Assembly (NCBI GenBank): GCA_019747905.1
Contig: JAIEQG010000056.1
Coordinates: 1 to 64,000, forward strand
Reading direction: 5' to 3'
DNA: 64,000 nt
Origin: Burkholderiales bacterium
Lineage (GTDB): Bacteria > Pseudomonadota > Gammaproteobacteria > Burkholderiales > Ga0077523
Below are positions 7,923-17,791 of the stretch, in pieces (the stretch's first letter is position 1; each line of letters opens with the position of its first letter). The notes under the pieces were generated by a model. The model ran no database searches. It was not told the DNA's origin and saw nothing but the letters and a program-made list of their open reading frames with translations. A program made the position numbers and the translations under genes.

Positions 7923-9482
7923 TCACGCAGAGCGCTGCAGCACCCGATACTCGGCGATGTCGAAGTCCTGCCCCGCCTCCATCAACCGCTTCGGCACGAG
8001 CAGGTAGTCCATCGCATACATGCGCATGCCGTAGCTCTTCTGCGGCGAGAAGGTACCGAGCTTCATCACCAGCGTCACTTCCATCTTGCCGAGACTGTTG
8101 TCGGCCGCCGAGGGCAGCAGCAGCGCGTCTTCGCCGAGTTCGTCGTCGGGATGCACCCGCCCGTCCGGCAGCAACGGCAGCAGCTTCACCGTGGTGACGC
8201 CACGGGCGAACATCTCGATGCCGACGTTGCGATTGTTCTGCGCGTCGAAGTTGAGGCGCCGCACGATGCCCACCCCCCACGCTGCGCCGTCCTGATACTT
8301 GACTCCCAGCAGCGTGCCGATCTGCAGCCAGTCGCTGCGGTTGGCGGGCGCCACGGCGCCGAAGCCGCCGGAGCTTTCGTTGGTGACGCCCCAGCCTTCC
8401 ATGCGGCGGTCGTCGAAATCGAGATCCATGATGTCGCGTTCCACCGCCGAGAGCACGTCCTCGAGGCCGTGGACCACATCGATGCGTTCGGCCGATTCCT
8501 TGCGCACTTCGCGGCGCGCAGGCGGCTGCGGTGCCCAGTAGCGCGACAGGTGTTTCAGCGCTTCGATCACCTGGTCGGGCGGATACTCGCCGCCCAGGTT
8601 GACGTTGGACGGCACCGCACCGCCGGCCTTCACCATCGCGCCGAGCTTCTCCAGTTCATAGGCCGCATTGCCGGGCCCGAAGAAGCGCATCGACGGCGAC
8701 AGCGCAAGGCGATCGGCCAGGCGTGCCGGGGCTTTGTCGGAAGCGAGGTCGAACCAGAAGTGGCAACCGGTGGATGCCTGCTTCTGCATCACGAACCACT
8801 CGGAGAACTGGGCGCAGACGCGCTCCACGATCTCGACCTGCACAGCCGACAGGCTGTCGGTGGACGAAACCGACAACATGAAGACCTTGAGCAGCTCGCG
8901 CTGGACGCTCGATTCGCCGAAGATGCCCGGGTACACGATGACCTTGCCCGCGGAGAATCCGCGCGCCTCGGCCACCTGGTAGATGCGGCCGAGATCGCGC
9001 CAGAACGCCGGCGTCACCGGGCTGTACCGGAACAGCCGCCACTTGAGATACAGATTCGCGGCGCGGATCGAGCGGCTCGCCGCGGTCGACAACTGCCCGC
9101 GAATGGAGGTAGCCGTGGCGTCGCCCGCCTCGTGCATTTCGATCAACATGCGATAGGCGTTCGCGAGCCGCAGCCAGAACGTACCCACCACGTGGGCGAT
9201 GCGCGTCTCCTGCGCCTTGGCCAGTGCCAGGCCGCCACTCACGTAGTCCTGCGATAGCTTGCGCTGAAACGGCTTGGCCGCCGTATCGATGGTGTCGATG
9301 ATCTCGAACACTCGCTGGGCCTTGAGCCCGGAAGCTTCGCGCAGGCCCTCCAGTTGCTCGGACAGCATCTCGAGCGACTGCGACGGGTTCTGCGTCGGCA
9401 GCGTTTCGATGATCGCCCGAGCGCCCTTGGGATCGGCCATCGGATGGTCGGCGCCACCGGAGGATTTGAGCCAGCCTAGCAT
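7923..9482 (-). CDS. PilZ-like conserved protein, 519 residues
   Basis: No signal peptide or membrane segment is visible. The first ~330 residues look helical and I cannot assign them. Residues ~360-460 contain a beta-rich stretch (GWGVTNESSGGFGA, then LQIGTLLGVKYQ, WGVGIVRRL and VGIEMFARG) whose order resembles a PilZ domain, the cyclic-di-GMP-binding barrel. The canonical RXXXR arginine motif is not obvious, so c-di-GMP binding is uncertain. It is convergent with the esterase gene. It could be a large betaproteobacterial c-di-GMP effector linked to motility or pili, which is inference. Confidence 0.55.
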   Translation of the reverse strand: MLGWLKSSGGADHPMADPKGARAIIETLPTQNPSQSLEMLSEQLEGLREASGLKAQRVFEIIDTIDTAAKPFQRKLSQDYVSGGLALAKAQETRIAHVVGTFWLRLANAYRMLIEMHEAGDATATSIRGQLSTAASRSIRAANLYLKWRLFRYSPVTPAFWRDLGRIYQVAEARGFSAGKVIVYPGIFGESSVQRELLKVFMLSVSSTDSLSAVQVEIVERVCAQFSEWFVMQKQASTGCHFWFDLASDKAPARLADRLALSPSMRFFGPGNAAYELEKLGAMVKAGGAVPSNVNLGGEYPPDQVIEALKHLSRYWAPQPPARREVRKESAERIDVVHGLEDVLSAVERDIMDLDFDDRRMEGWGVTNESSGGFGAVAPANRSDWLQIGTLLGVKYQDGAAWGVGIVRRLNFDAQNNRNVGIEMFARGVTTVKLLPLLPDGRVHPDDELGEDALLLPSAADNSLGKMEVTLVMKLGTFSPQKSYGMRMYAMDYLLVPKRLMEAGQDFDIAEYRVLQRSA

Positions 9483-9585
9483 CGTGTGAGTTCAGCCATC
9501 CGTAACGAGATTGAAACGAGTATATCCCCTGGGATTCCCGGGGTGCACAGGTAACGGCCTGAATGCGCGGGAATTGAATCGGATT

Positions 9586-10875
9586 TCAGGGCTCGGCCGC
9601 GGCACGCCGGCCCCGTTCGGGATCGATGCCGGCCAGGATCGCCAGACCGGCCACGAAAAACCCGCCGGTGACGAGCATCGCCATCCGGTGGTCGCCGCCG
9701 GTGACCCAGCTCACCAATCCATACGTCATGGGACCGAATATGGACGACAGCTTCACGGCCAGGCCCCACAGACCGAAGAACTCGGCACGCCGTGATTCGG
9801 GACTGAGGTAGCCCACCAGCGCGCGGCCGGCCGATTGACTGGCTCCCATGCACAGCCCGGCGAGATTGGCAGCCACCCAGAACAGTCCCGGGCCGGTCGA
9901 CATCCAGGCGACCAGTGTCGTCACCAACCAGCCGAGCAGCGTGAGGGCGACACTGCGGACGTGGCCCAGCCGGTCCTGGAAGTGACCGAACGCGAACGCG
10001 CCGATGCTCGCCGTGATGTTGACCAGGAGGACCAGCAGCAGTGTTTCCTGGGTACCGAACCCCATGGCCTGCTGCGCATAGATGGCCGCGATGGCGATCA
10101 CCGTCTGCACCCCGGCCTGATAGAACAGGATGCACACCAGGAAGCGCGCGAGATCGCCGTAGCGGCTCGCCTGGCGAATGGTCTCGCCCAACCGTGACCA
10201 CACCGCCATGTAGGCGCCGCTCGGCAGCCTCTGCGGCTGCGCGCGCTCCTTCAGGATGAGAAACGTCGGCAGGCTCGCCACGGCGAAGATCGCGGCCGTG
10301 ATCAACATGGTCACAGGCACGAACTGCGCTGCCGGCAGGCCCTGCCCCTGGGCCACGGTCACGTACACGAGGCAGGCACCAAGGCTGACGAGCCCGCCGA
10401 TGTAGCCGAAGGCCCAACCCCACCCCGACACCTTCCCCAGAGCAGAGCCCTTGGCCAGTTCCGGCAGGAAGGCAGCGATCACGTTCTCGCCGGTACCGAA
10501 GAAGTAGTTGGAAATGACCAGCGCGATGATGGCGACCGCGAGATCGCCGGGCCGCGCGAAATACAGGGCGGCCGTGCCGAGGACACAGCCGATCGTCGTG
10601 ATCACGAGCAGCTTCTTCTTCGCCGCGTGCGCGTCGGCCCATGCGCCGATGAGCGGTGCCGTGAGGACGATCGCGGCGTACGACAGCGACAATGCCGAAG
10701 TCCAGGCGAATGTGGCCCAGGGTGCGTTGTCGGCGACGACCGCGACGAAATAGGCGTTGAAGATCGCCGTGATCACCACCGTCGTGTAACCGGAGTTGGC
10801 GAAGTCGTAGCACGCCCACGCCCACACCTCGCGCGGACGCACGCCTTCGTTCAGGTATTGCGAGGAGGTGCTCAA
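9586..10875 (-). CDS. MFS transporter, UMF1/Atg22-like family
   Basis: A 429-residue integral membrane protein with about 12 hydrophobic segments. It begins with VWAWACYDFANSGYTTVVIT, the signature of the UMF1 branch of the major facilitator superfamily, and has the cytoplasmic loop GAWADAHAAKKK of MFS carriers. It starts 10 bp after the stop of the TRAP permease gene and is the last gene of that operon. Substrate unknown; it may export a product of the pathway (inference). Confidence 0.85.
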   Translation of the reverse strand: MSTSSQYLNEGVRPREVWAWACYDFANSGYTTVVITAIFNAYFVAVVADNAPWATFAWTSALSLSYAAIVLTAPLIGAWADAHAAKKKLLVITTIGCVLGTAALYFARPGDLAVAIIALVISNYFFGTGENVIAAFLPELAKGSALGKVSGWGWAFGYIGGLVSLGACLVYVTVAQGQGLPAAQFVPVTMLITAAIFAVASLPTFLILKERAQPQRLPSGAYMAVWSRLGETIRQASRYGDLARFLVCILFYQAGVQTVIAIAAIYAQQAMGFGTQETLLLVLLVNITASIGAFAFGHFQDRLGHVRSVALTLLGWLVTTLVAWMSTGPGLFWVAANLAGLCMGASQSAGRALVGYLSPESRRAEFFGLWGLAVKLSSIFGPMTYGLVSWVTGGDHRMAMLVTGGFFVAGLAILAGIDPERGRRAAAEP

Positions 10876-10885
10876 GGATTGCCTT

Positions 10886-12739
10886 TCAGGGTTTGCCCGG
10901 CAGCCACGACGTGAGCCAGGGCAGGTAGGTGATCAACAGGACGCCGATCAGCAGGACACCGAAGGTGGGCAGCACGGCGCGGACCATCTCGGGCATCGGC
11001 TTGCCGAAGCGGTAGGCGGCGAAAATGACGTTCATGCCCACCAGCGGCGTGAGAAAACCCAGCTCCATGTTGGCAAGGAACATCACGCCGAGGTGCAAGG
11101 GATCGATGCCGAATGCCATGCCCACCGGCACGATCAGCGGCACCATCACGATGGTCGCCGAGAACACGTCCATCACGCAGCCGATGGCGAGCAGGCACGC
11201 GTTCAGCGCGAGCAGGAAGACCCAGCGCGATTCGATGTTCGCCTTGACCCAGTCGGTGACATGGTCCGGTACCTGGGCATCGACCAGATAATTCGTGAGG
11301 CCGAGCGCCACGCCGAGGATCAGCAGGATGCCGCCCACCAGCAGCCCGCATTCGCCGAAGACGCGCGGCACGTCGCGCGTGAAACTCAGGTCGCGGTGCA
11401 CGATCACCGTCACGATGAACGTGTACAGCGCCGTGACCGCCGCCGCTTCCACCGGTGTCGCGAAGCCGCCGAACAGCATGCCGATCGCCACGAGCGGTGT
11501 CGCGAGTTCCCATTTCGCATTCCAAAGTGCCGCGCGAACCTCGCCGGCATCGAACGGACGTTCGGCGTCCGCACCGCGACCGCGCTGGCGTATGCCCCAC
11601 GCCAGCAGCAGCGCGGCCATCAGCAATCCGGGCAGCACGGCCGCCAGGAACATGCGATCGAGCGGTACCTTGGCGATCACGGCATAGAGGATCAGCGGCA
11701 GCGACGGCGGCAACAGCACGCCGAGCGAGCCGGCGCTGGTGATGAGTCCGACGGCGGAGCGTTCGCGATAATGCGCTCCGACCAGCAACGGCAGCAGCAG
11801 CCCGCCCAGGGCGAGAATCGTGACGCCGGAAGCACCGGTGAATGCGGTGAAGAAGGCGCATGCGACCACGGTCACGAGCGCCGGGCCCGCGCGAAAGCCG
11901 CCGAACAACGTCTGGAACACGCGGATCAAGCGCGTCGGGGCACGACTCTCGGCAAGCAGATAGCCCGCCAGCGTGAAAAGCGGCACGGCGGGCAGCGACG
12001 GATTCACCACCAGCCGATAGTGATCGAGCGGGAGCGAAGCGATCGGCAGGTCCTCGCCCCAGAACAGCACCAGTGCCGCGCCACCCAGCAGCGCGAAGAC
12101 CGGACCGCCGAGTGCGGTGCCAATGGCGATGATCGCGAGCAACGGCCAGGTGAGTCCGGCTGCCGGCAAAGGGGCGAATGCCAGCACGGCCGCCGCCGCA
12201 GCCACCGCCAGCAGCACGGCGATGCGCACCGACCACGCATCCGCAGCGCGCCACAGGAGCCGCGCCAGGATCAGCGCGAATCCGATGGGCAGCAGCAGTT
12301 CGACCCACCACGTCGGCAGGCCCGCGATGAGTTCGTCGCCGGCGCCGCGCTCGGATTGCACGTACTGCACCGCGGCCACACACAGGAACACCGTCACCAC
12401 GGCCGCCACGCCGTTCGCTATGGCGTGGGCGCCGACACGCGCCTTGCCCGCAAGGAACAACTGCACCGTCGAGATCGTGAGCAACCGCCCTTCGCGCGCG
12501 GCGAGCGCAGGCCCGAGCATTCCGACCGCGAGCACCAGATGCTGGGTCAACGCCTGCACGCCGGGAATGCCGACGGCGAACACGGCGCGCAACACGATCT
12601 CCGCGATCGGCAGCAGCACCATTGCAGCGAGCGCCAGTGCCACGACACCGTTCTCGACGCGATGGGGCCACGCACGCGGCACCGCGTCCGTGACCGGGGC
12701 ATGAGCAGCGAGCGCCTCGGGTGCGGCGCCGGCGCTCAC
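10886..12739 (-). CDS. TRAP transporter permease, fused small (DctQ) and large (DctM) subunits
   Basis: The 617-residue protein begins with a DctQ-type four-helix domain (about residues 30-180) and continues as a DctM-type permease with many membrane segments (about 190-615). TRAP permeases import organic acids or related solutes with sodium, using a periplasmic binding protein. The GTG at 12739 overlaps the stop codon of the binding-protein gene (GTGA), indicating translational coupling; the longer open frame upstream is overlap with that gene. Fusion of the two subunits is known in the family. Confidence 0.9.
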   Translation of the reverse strand: MSAGAAPEALAAHAPVTDAVPRAWPHRVENGVVALALAAMVLLPIAEIVLRAVFAVGIPGVQALTQHLVLAVGMLGPALAAREGRLLTISTVQLFLAGKARVGAHAIANGVAAVVTVFLCVAAVQYVQSERGAGDELIAGLPTWWVELLLPIGFALILARLLWRAADAWSVRIAVLLAVAAAAAVLAFAPLPAAGLTWPLLAIIAIGTALGGPVFALLGGAALVLFWGEDLPIASLPLDHYRLVVNPSLPAVPLFTLAGYLLAESRAPTRLIRVFQTLFGGFRAGPALVTVVACAFFTAFTGASGVTILALGGLLLPLLVGAHYRERSAVGLITSAGSLGVLLPPSLPLILYAVIAKVPLDRMFLAAVLPGLLMAALLLAWGIRQRGRGADAERPFDAGEVRAALWNAKWELATPLVAIGMLFGGFATPVEAAAVTALYTFIVTVIVHRDLSFTRDVPRVFGECGLLVGGILLILGVALGLTNYLVDAQVPDHVTDWVKANIESRWVFLLALNACLLAIGCVMDVFSATIVMVPLIVPVGMAFGIDPLHLGVMFLANMELGFLTPLVGMNVIFAAYRFGKPMPEMVRAVLPTFGVLLIGVLLITYLPWLTSWLPGKP

Positions 12740-13785
12740 GACTTCTTCTTGCCGTTCCGGTATTCGGCCAGGACCTTGATGATCTCGTCCCACATGTCGG
12801 CCGGCACGATCGGGCCGCGCATGCGCGGATAGACTTCCTCGGCGGCCTGGCGCCATTGCGCTTCCTGGTCCGGCGTCGGCACGGTGACCTTGAGGCCGCG
12901 CTTCTTCATGGCCTCGATGGATTCGAGATCTTCCTGCCGCGCGCGGGCACGCATGTCGGCGCCCGCCTTGTCGCCGGCGCGCTTCAGTTCATCGCGCGCC
13001 GCAGGGCTCATCGCGTCCCAGACCTTGCGCGTCATCACCGCTGCGCCGACGATGGGCACCCACTTCACGTCGAGCATGTTCGGCGCCGGCCCGCTGAACT
13101 GGCCGGCGAGAGCAAAGAACGGCGAAGCCGCCACCGCGTTGATGAGGCCGGTCTGCAGGCTCGGCAGGATGTCGGCGGTCTCGAGCGGCACTGGCTGGTA
13201 ACCCATGGACTTCATCAGATTCACCTGCTCGGCGTTGCCGGCCCATGCAAACACCTTGAAGCGCTTGAACTCGTTCGGCGTCGCCGCGGGTTCCTTGGAA
13301 AAGTAGCGCACCCAGCCGGCGTCGGCCCAGAACAGCACCACGAAGCCCTTCTCGGCGATTCGCGTTTCAAGCTGTTGTCGGACGCGTTCGCGCACGTAGT
13401 CCACCTCGGCCCAGTCGCGGAACAGCATGGGCACCGTCTGCAGCGCGAGCGCGGAGCGATCGATCTCGGCCAAACCCACGGAGGAGAGCAGCGCGGCGTT
13501 CAGTTGCCCGACGCGCATGCGTCGGACCATATCGGCCTCGCCGCCCTGGCTGCCGTCGCCGTAGATGACGAAGGCGGAACCTTCGCCCTGGACCTTGCGC
13601 CAGTCCTCGCCCAATTCCTGAAGGATGCGGAAGTACGACGACCCTTTCGGGACGATTGTGCCGAGGCGTACCTTCACCGGATCGTCCGCCTGCGCTGCAG
13701 GCAGGGCCAGTACAGCGAGCAGCATCATGCCCAGGGCATGACGCCAGGATGGAAACAGGGTCGTCGGGCGCATCTCTCGGGTCAT
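12736..13785 (-). CDS. TRAP transporter substrate-binding protein (DctP family)
   Basis: A 349-residue periplasmic protein with a signal peptide (cleaved after about residue 33). It has the DctP fold from VKVRLGTIVPKGSSYFRILQ onward and the conserved arginine-bearing segment before the central strand. It starts with an ATG that overlaps the stop codon of the TatT gene (ATGA) and ends overlapping the permease start, so P, T and QM should be made together. Ligand unknown. Confidence 0.9.
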   Translation of the reverse strand: MTREMRPTTLFPSWRHALGMMLLAVLALPAAQADDPVKVRLGTIVPKGSSYFRILQELGEDWRKVQGEGSAFVIYGDGSQGGEADMVRRMRVGQLNAALLSSVGLAEIDRSALALQTVPMLFRDWAEVDYVRERVRQQLETRIAEKGFVVLFWADAGWVRYFSKEPAATPNEFKRFKVFAWAGNAEQVNLMKSMGYQPVPLETADILPSLQTGLINAVAASPFFALAGQFSGPAPNMLDVKWVPIVGAAVMTRKVWDAMSPAARDELKRAGDKAGADMRARARQEDLESIEAMKKRGLKVTVPTPDQEAQWRQAAEEVYPRMRGPIVPADMWDEIIKVLAEYRNGKKKS

Positions 13786-14735
13786 TCCGCGAACAGGGAA
13801 TCCTTGTGGGCGAGCAACCAGCGTGCCCGTTGCTGCAGGACCACGTTGGCGAGCCGGTGACGCGGCACCGCGTCGGGATCGATGGCGAGTGCGGTCGCGA
13901 GCATGGCCTCGAACTGCACCTTGTCCTGCAACGGAACCGCCACGCTTTCGGCATAGCTTACGTACGGCGAGGCCTGCGTCTTGCCGCTCAGGGTGACGGC
14001 GCGATCGAAGCGCGCACGTGCCCGCGTGGCGGGATCGCCTTGGCCACCCTGCCGCACCATCTCGAGGGTGATCATCAGCGCCGGGATCGCGCCTTCGCCG
14101 TAGGCGTCATCCAGCGTCACGGCACGGTCGGCCAGTGCCAGCATCTGCGGCGCATCCGCCACGGCGTCCGGATTCTCCTTGGAAAGCGCGATCTCGGCGG
14201 CCCACGCGGCCGCGGTCCAGTAGAGCAACGGCACATCCGACTTGGTCGTGCCCGCGAGCGCCTTCGCAGGATCCTTGCGGAATTCCGGATGGCGCACTTC
14301 CAGACCGCGCTGCCCGTAGGCTCGCGCTCGTGCATATAACCTGCGCGCACGCAGAGCCTGCGCCTGGGACGCCTTCACGTCCTTGTCCTCGAGCCGGTCG
14401 GCGTCCTGCTGCACGAACGCGTAGGAGTACTGCGTGAAGCCCCGGCATGCGGCAAGCAGCAGTTTCTCGTTCCTGGGCGAAGCCTCGATGAGGCTCTCGA
14501 TCGTCTTCAGGCTGAACGGCACCGCCTCGCGCACGAGTTGCGGATCGTCGTCCGACGCGAATGCCGAACCGCCTTCGGCCAGCGCATCGGCCGCACGGTC
14601 GATCGCGTACTGCTTCACGCTGCAGCCGGACGCGCCCAACGCGAACGCGAGCGCGATCGTCGTCACGCAGCGACGCGAGGCGAGGCAAACCGGAAGTTCG
14701 GGCACCACCCGGAGTCGGGATCGGGGAGGAGGCAT
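13782..14735 (-). CDS. TRAP-associated lipoprotein TatT
   Basis: A 317-residue lipoprotein. The signal peptide ends in a lipobox (LGASGC), and the mature part is a helical TPR-like solenoid starting VKQYAIDRAADALAEGG. This matches the TatT component of tetratricopeptide-associated TRAP transporters, in which TatT binds the P component and is thought to handle hydrophobic ligands. The ATG at 14735 gives the correct signal peptide. The stop overlaps the dctP-like start by the sequence ATGA. Confidence 0.85.
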   Translation of the reverse strand: MPPPRSRLRVVPELPVCLASRRCVTTIALAFALGASGCSVKQYAIDRAADALAEGGSAFASDDDPQLVREAVPFSLKTIESLIEASPRNEKLLLAACRGFTQYSYAFVQQDADRLEDKDVKASQAQALRARRLYARARAYGQRGLEVRHPEFRKDPAKALAGTTKSDVPLLYWTAAAWAAEIALSKENPDAVADAPQMLALADRAVTLDDAYGEGAIPALMITLEMVRQGGQGDPATRARARFDRAVTLSGKTQASPYVSYAESVAVPLQDKVQFEAMLATALAIDPDAVPRHRLANVVLQQRARWLLAHKDSLFAE

Positions 14736-14792
14736 CGGGCAGGATTCTAACAACGTCACCGCGAAGATTACGTGACTAAGGCCTGTTGACAC

Positions 14793-16016
14793 CTAGAACG
14801 GACCTGGCGGGACTCCCCTCGCCTGCACGATCACGCCGGCCGCTTGCAACTCCTGCATTTCGGTATCCGTTACACCCGCGGCGGCCAGCACCTCCGCCGT
14901 ATGCGCGCCCAGTGCCGGGCCGAGCCATTGCGTCCCGCCGGGGGTCTCGGAAAGCTTGGGCACGATGCCGGGAAGCTGCACCGAACCGCCGCCGGCCAGG
15001 GCGAAACGCTGGAACATCTCGCGCGCCACGTACTGCGGATCGGCGACGATATCGGCAATGTCGTAGATCTTGCCGGCCGGCACCTCGGCTGCTTCCAGCA
15101 CGCGCAGGACCTCGTCGAGGTCGTGCGCGCCGGTCCAGGCGCCGATGGCAGCGTCGATCTCGTCGGTGCGGGCGGTGCGGCCGTCGTTGCGCGCGAGTTG
15201 CGGATCGTCGGCGAGGTCGGCACGGCCGATACCGCGCATCATCCGCTTGAAGATGCTGTCGTTGTTGGCCCCGATCACGACGTACTTGCCGTCGCGCGTG
15301 GTGTAGGTGTTCGATGGCACGATGCCCGGCAGCGACGCGCCGGTGCGCGTGCGCACGAAACCGTACATGTCGTATTCCGGCAGCAGGCTTTCCATCATGG
15401 CGAACACGGCTTCGTACAGGGCCACGTCGACGATCTGACCGCGTCCGCCGTTCACCTCGCGTTCGCGCAGGGCCGCCAGTGCCCCGATGGCGCCGTACAG
15501 TGCAGCGATGGAATCACCGATGCTCACCCCCACCCGCACCGGCGCGCGATCCGGGTAGCCGGAGAGAAACCGCAGCCCGCCCATGGCCTCGCCGATGGCA
15601 CCGAAGCCCGGCCGATCCTTGTACGGGCCGGTCTGCCCGTAGCCCGACAGGCGCACCATCACGAGACCGGGATTGTCGGCGGACAACTGCTCCCAGCCGA
15701 TGCCCCAGCGTTCCAGCGTACCGGGACGGAAGTTCTCGACGACGATGTCGGCCTCGCGCGCGAGCTTGCGCACGATCGCCTGGCCAGCCGGGGCCTTCAG
15801 GTCGATCGCGACGGATTTCTTGTTGCGTGCCTGCACGAGCCACCACAGCGAAGTGCCTTCGTGCAACTTGCGCCAGGTACGCAGCGGATCGCCGCCGTCG
15901 GGCGATTCGATCTTGATCACGTCCGCGCCGAACTCCGCGAGGATGCGGCTGCAGAACGGGCCGGCGATCAGGGTGCCAAGTTCGATGACTCGAACACCCT
16001 CCAGCGGGCGTTTCAC
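14793..16016 (-). CDS. CaiB/BaiF (family III) CoA-transferase
   Basis: The 407-residue protein has the family III CoA-transferase layout: an N-terminal LEGVRVIELGTLIAGPFCSRILAEFGAD block, IESPDGGDPLR, the GYGQTGPY segment and GGRGQIVDVALYEA with the expected catalytic aspartate. These enzymes move CoA between carboxylic acids, for example formyl-CoA to oxalate or succinyl-CoA to an organic acid. The GTG at 16016 begins 4 bp after the amidohydrolase stop, so the two are coupled. The acid substrate may be the one imported by the TRAP system (inference). Confidence 0.9.
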   Translation of the reverse strand: MKRPLEGVRVIELGTLIAGPFCSRILAEFGADVIKIESPDGGDPLRTWRKLHEGTSLWWLVQARNKKSVAIDLKAPAGQAIVRKLAREADIVVENFRPGTLERWGIGWEQLSADNPGLVMVRLSGYGQTGPYKDRPGFGAIGEAMGGLRFLSGYPDRAPVRVGVSIGDSIAALYGAIGALAALREREVNGGRGQIVDVALYEAVFAMMESLLPEYDMYGFVRTRTGASLPGIVPSNTYTTRDGKYVVIGANNDSIFKRMMRGIGRADLADDPQLARNDGRTARTDEIDAAIGAWTGAHDLDEVLRVLEAAEVPAGKIYDIADIVADPQYVAREMFQRFALAGGGSVQLPGIVPKLSETPGGTQWLGPALGAHTAEVLAAAGVTDTEMQELQAAGVIVQARGVPPGPF

Positions 16017-16020
16017 GGAG

Positions 16021-17700
16021 TCAGCTGTTGAAGGAGCGCAGCACCTGTCCGGCCAACGGCGCCTGCGGCAGCAGGCCCTCGGCATTCGCGACCTGCTCGC
16101 CGTTCACCCAAACACCGTGAAGGCCGCGCGCGGGCGTGACGAGGCGCGAAGCGCCGGACGGCAGATCGTGCTGCCGTACCGCGGGTCCGCGACCGACGGT
16201 GGCCGGATCGAACAGCGCAAGATCGGCCCATGCCCCCGGCGTGATATGCCCCCGATCCTGGATACCGAGCGCCTCCGCCGGCTCCGACGTGAGTCGGCGC
16301 ACCGCGCGCTCGATGGGCATGATGCCGCGCTCGCGGACCCAGTGGCCGAGCAGATGCAGGCCGGCACCGGCATCACAGAAGAATTCCAGATGCGCGCCGG
16401 CATCGGACAATGAAATGAGCGCGTTGTCGTCGGTCAGCATGCGGGTGAGCGCCGCTTCGTCCGAGTTGAGCAGGGTCGCGATGAACATCGTGTCCAGATC
16501 CTCGGCGAGTGCCAGGTCGAGGATGAAGTCGAGCTCGTGCTTGCCGGCCTGGGCCGCCGCCCGCGCGACGCTGACGCCTTCAAGGTGCTTGTGCTCCGGC
16601 CGGCGCACCATGAGCACGTGCATCCGCTCCCATTCGCCGTTGAACATGCGCCGGGTGGGCTGCGCGATCTCGGCCTTCACCTTGGCGCGGAATTCCGCAC
16701 TCGCCAGCAGGGCGCGGTACGCCGGGCCCGCGTGGGCTTCCATGGCAGGCAGCCATGAGGCGAGGCCTTCGAGCACGTACGGGGCGTGGAAATTGAACTC
16801 GAAGGTGAGCGGACAGGGCGAAACGGCACCGTACAGGCGGCGACCTCGGGCGCGGGCATCGCCGATAGACGCGAGGTCCTCAAACACCTGTTCGGGCGTG
16901 ACGTTGCTGTGCAGGAGTGCCGCGACGATGAACGGCCGCCCGGCGAGCGCGGAGAGCGCTTCGAGGCGCGCCATCGGGGTTGCCTGATTCTTGGTGATCA
17001 TCAGCGTGCCCTTGTGCGCCTCCGCCAGGATGGACGCGAGCGCGTCGAATTCGGCATCGTCCGCGAGGCGCGAGGGCATCGGGATGCCGGCTTCCCCGTT
17101 GTGCTGGAGCGACGTGGTGGTGGAAAAGCCCACGGCCCCCACCGCCATCGCCTCACGCACCATGGACTGCATCGCGCCGATCTCGTCCGCCGTTGCGACG
17201 CGCTTCGATGCATCTCCGCGCAGCGCCCAGGTTCGCACCGAGGAATGCCCCACGAACACGGCGGCATTCGGGCCGACACCGCGGTTCTCGAGAAAATCGA
17301 GGTACTCGGGAAAGGTCTCGAACTCCCATCGGATGCCGGTGCGCAGCGCGTCCAGCGACATGCCCTCCACGTGGGTGAGATTGCGCATCACCAGGTCGCG
17401 GTCGTCCGGACGGCACGGTGCGATGGTGAAGCCGCAATTGCCCATCACGACCGTGGTCACGCCGAGCGCCGGCGATGGCGACGCGAACGGATCCCAGGTG
17501 ATCTGCGCATCGTAGTGGGTGTGGTTGTCGATGATGCCGGGCATCAGCGACAGGCCCTGCGCATCGACCCTTTGATGTCCCTTGCCCACACTTTCGCCGA
17601 CGGCGGCGATCCTGCCCCCCGCTACGGCCACCGACCCGGGAAAGGCCGGCCGGCCGGTGCCGTCGATGATGGTGGCGTTGTCGATGACCAGGTCGTGCAT
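16021..17700 (-). CDS. Amidohydrolase of the N-acyl-D-amino-acid deacylase family
   Basis: The 559-residue protein has the amidohydrolase architecture: N-terminal beta-sandwich (MHDLVIDNATIIDGTGRP), metal motif PGIIDNHTHYDAQITWDP, the GNCGFTIAPC strand, SDAGAHLEFF near the C-terminus and ITPGAWADLALFDP closing the sandwich. The family includes D-aminoacylases and related hydrolases of N-substituted compounds. It is the first gene of the operon that includes the CoA-transferase and TRAP transporter. Exact substrate unknown. Confidence 0.88.
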   Translation of the reverse strand: MHDLVIDNATIIDGTGRPAFPGSVAVAGGRIAAVGESVGKGHQRVDAQGLSLMPGIIDNHTHYDAQITWDPFASPSPALGVTTVVMGNCGFTIAPCRPDDRDLVMRNLTHVEGMSLDALRTGIRWEFETFPEYLDFLENRGVGPNAAVFVGHSSVRTWALRGDASKRVATADEIGAMQSMVREAMAVGAVGFSTTTSLQHNGEAGIPMPSRLADDAEFDALASILAEAHKGTLMITKNQATPMARLEALSALAGRPFIVAALLHSNVTPEQVFEDLASIGDARARGRRLYGAVSPCPLTFEFNFHAPYVLEGLASWLPAMEAHAGPAYRALLASAEFRAKVKAEIAQPTRRMFNGEWERMHVLMVRRPEHKHLEGVSVARAAAQAGKHELDFILDLALAEDLDTMFIATLLNSDEAALTRMLTDDNALISLSDAGAHLEFFCDAGAGLHLLGHWVRERGIMPIERAVRRLTSEPAEALGIQDRGHITPGAWADLALFDPATVGRGPAVRQHDLPSGASRLVTPARGLHGVWVNGEQVANAEGLLPQAPLAGQVLRSFNS

Positions 17701-17791
17701 GTTCGATCCCCACTGAAGTTGTTCCGAATGCCGGGCTTCGTATCGGCCCGTCGTCAAGCGCGATGTTACCTCCCGCCGTTAGAATCGACAG

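Noticed and set aside
7776..9257. 493-codon plus-strand frame opposite the PilZ-like gene
   Set aside because: No family features or ribosome-binding site; shadow of the 519-residue frame.
10868..12832. 654-codon plus-strand frame opposite the TRAP permease
   Set aside because: It is rich in Arg, His and Gln with no domain. It is antisense to a clear DctQM permease and is the usual GC-rich shadow.
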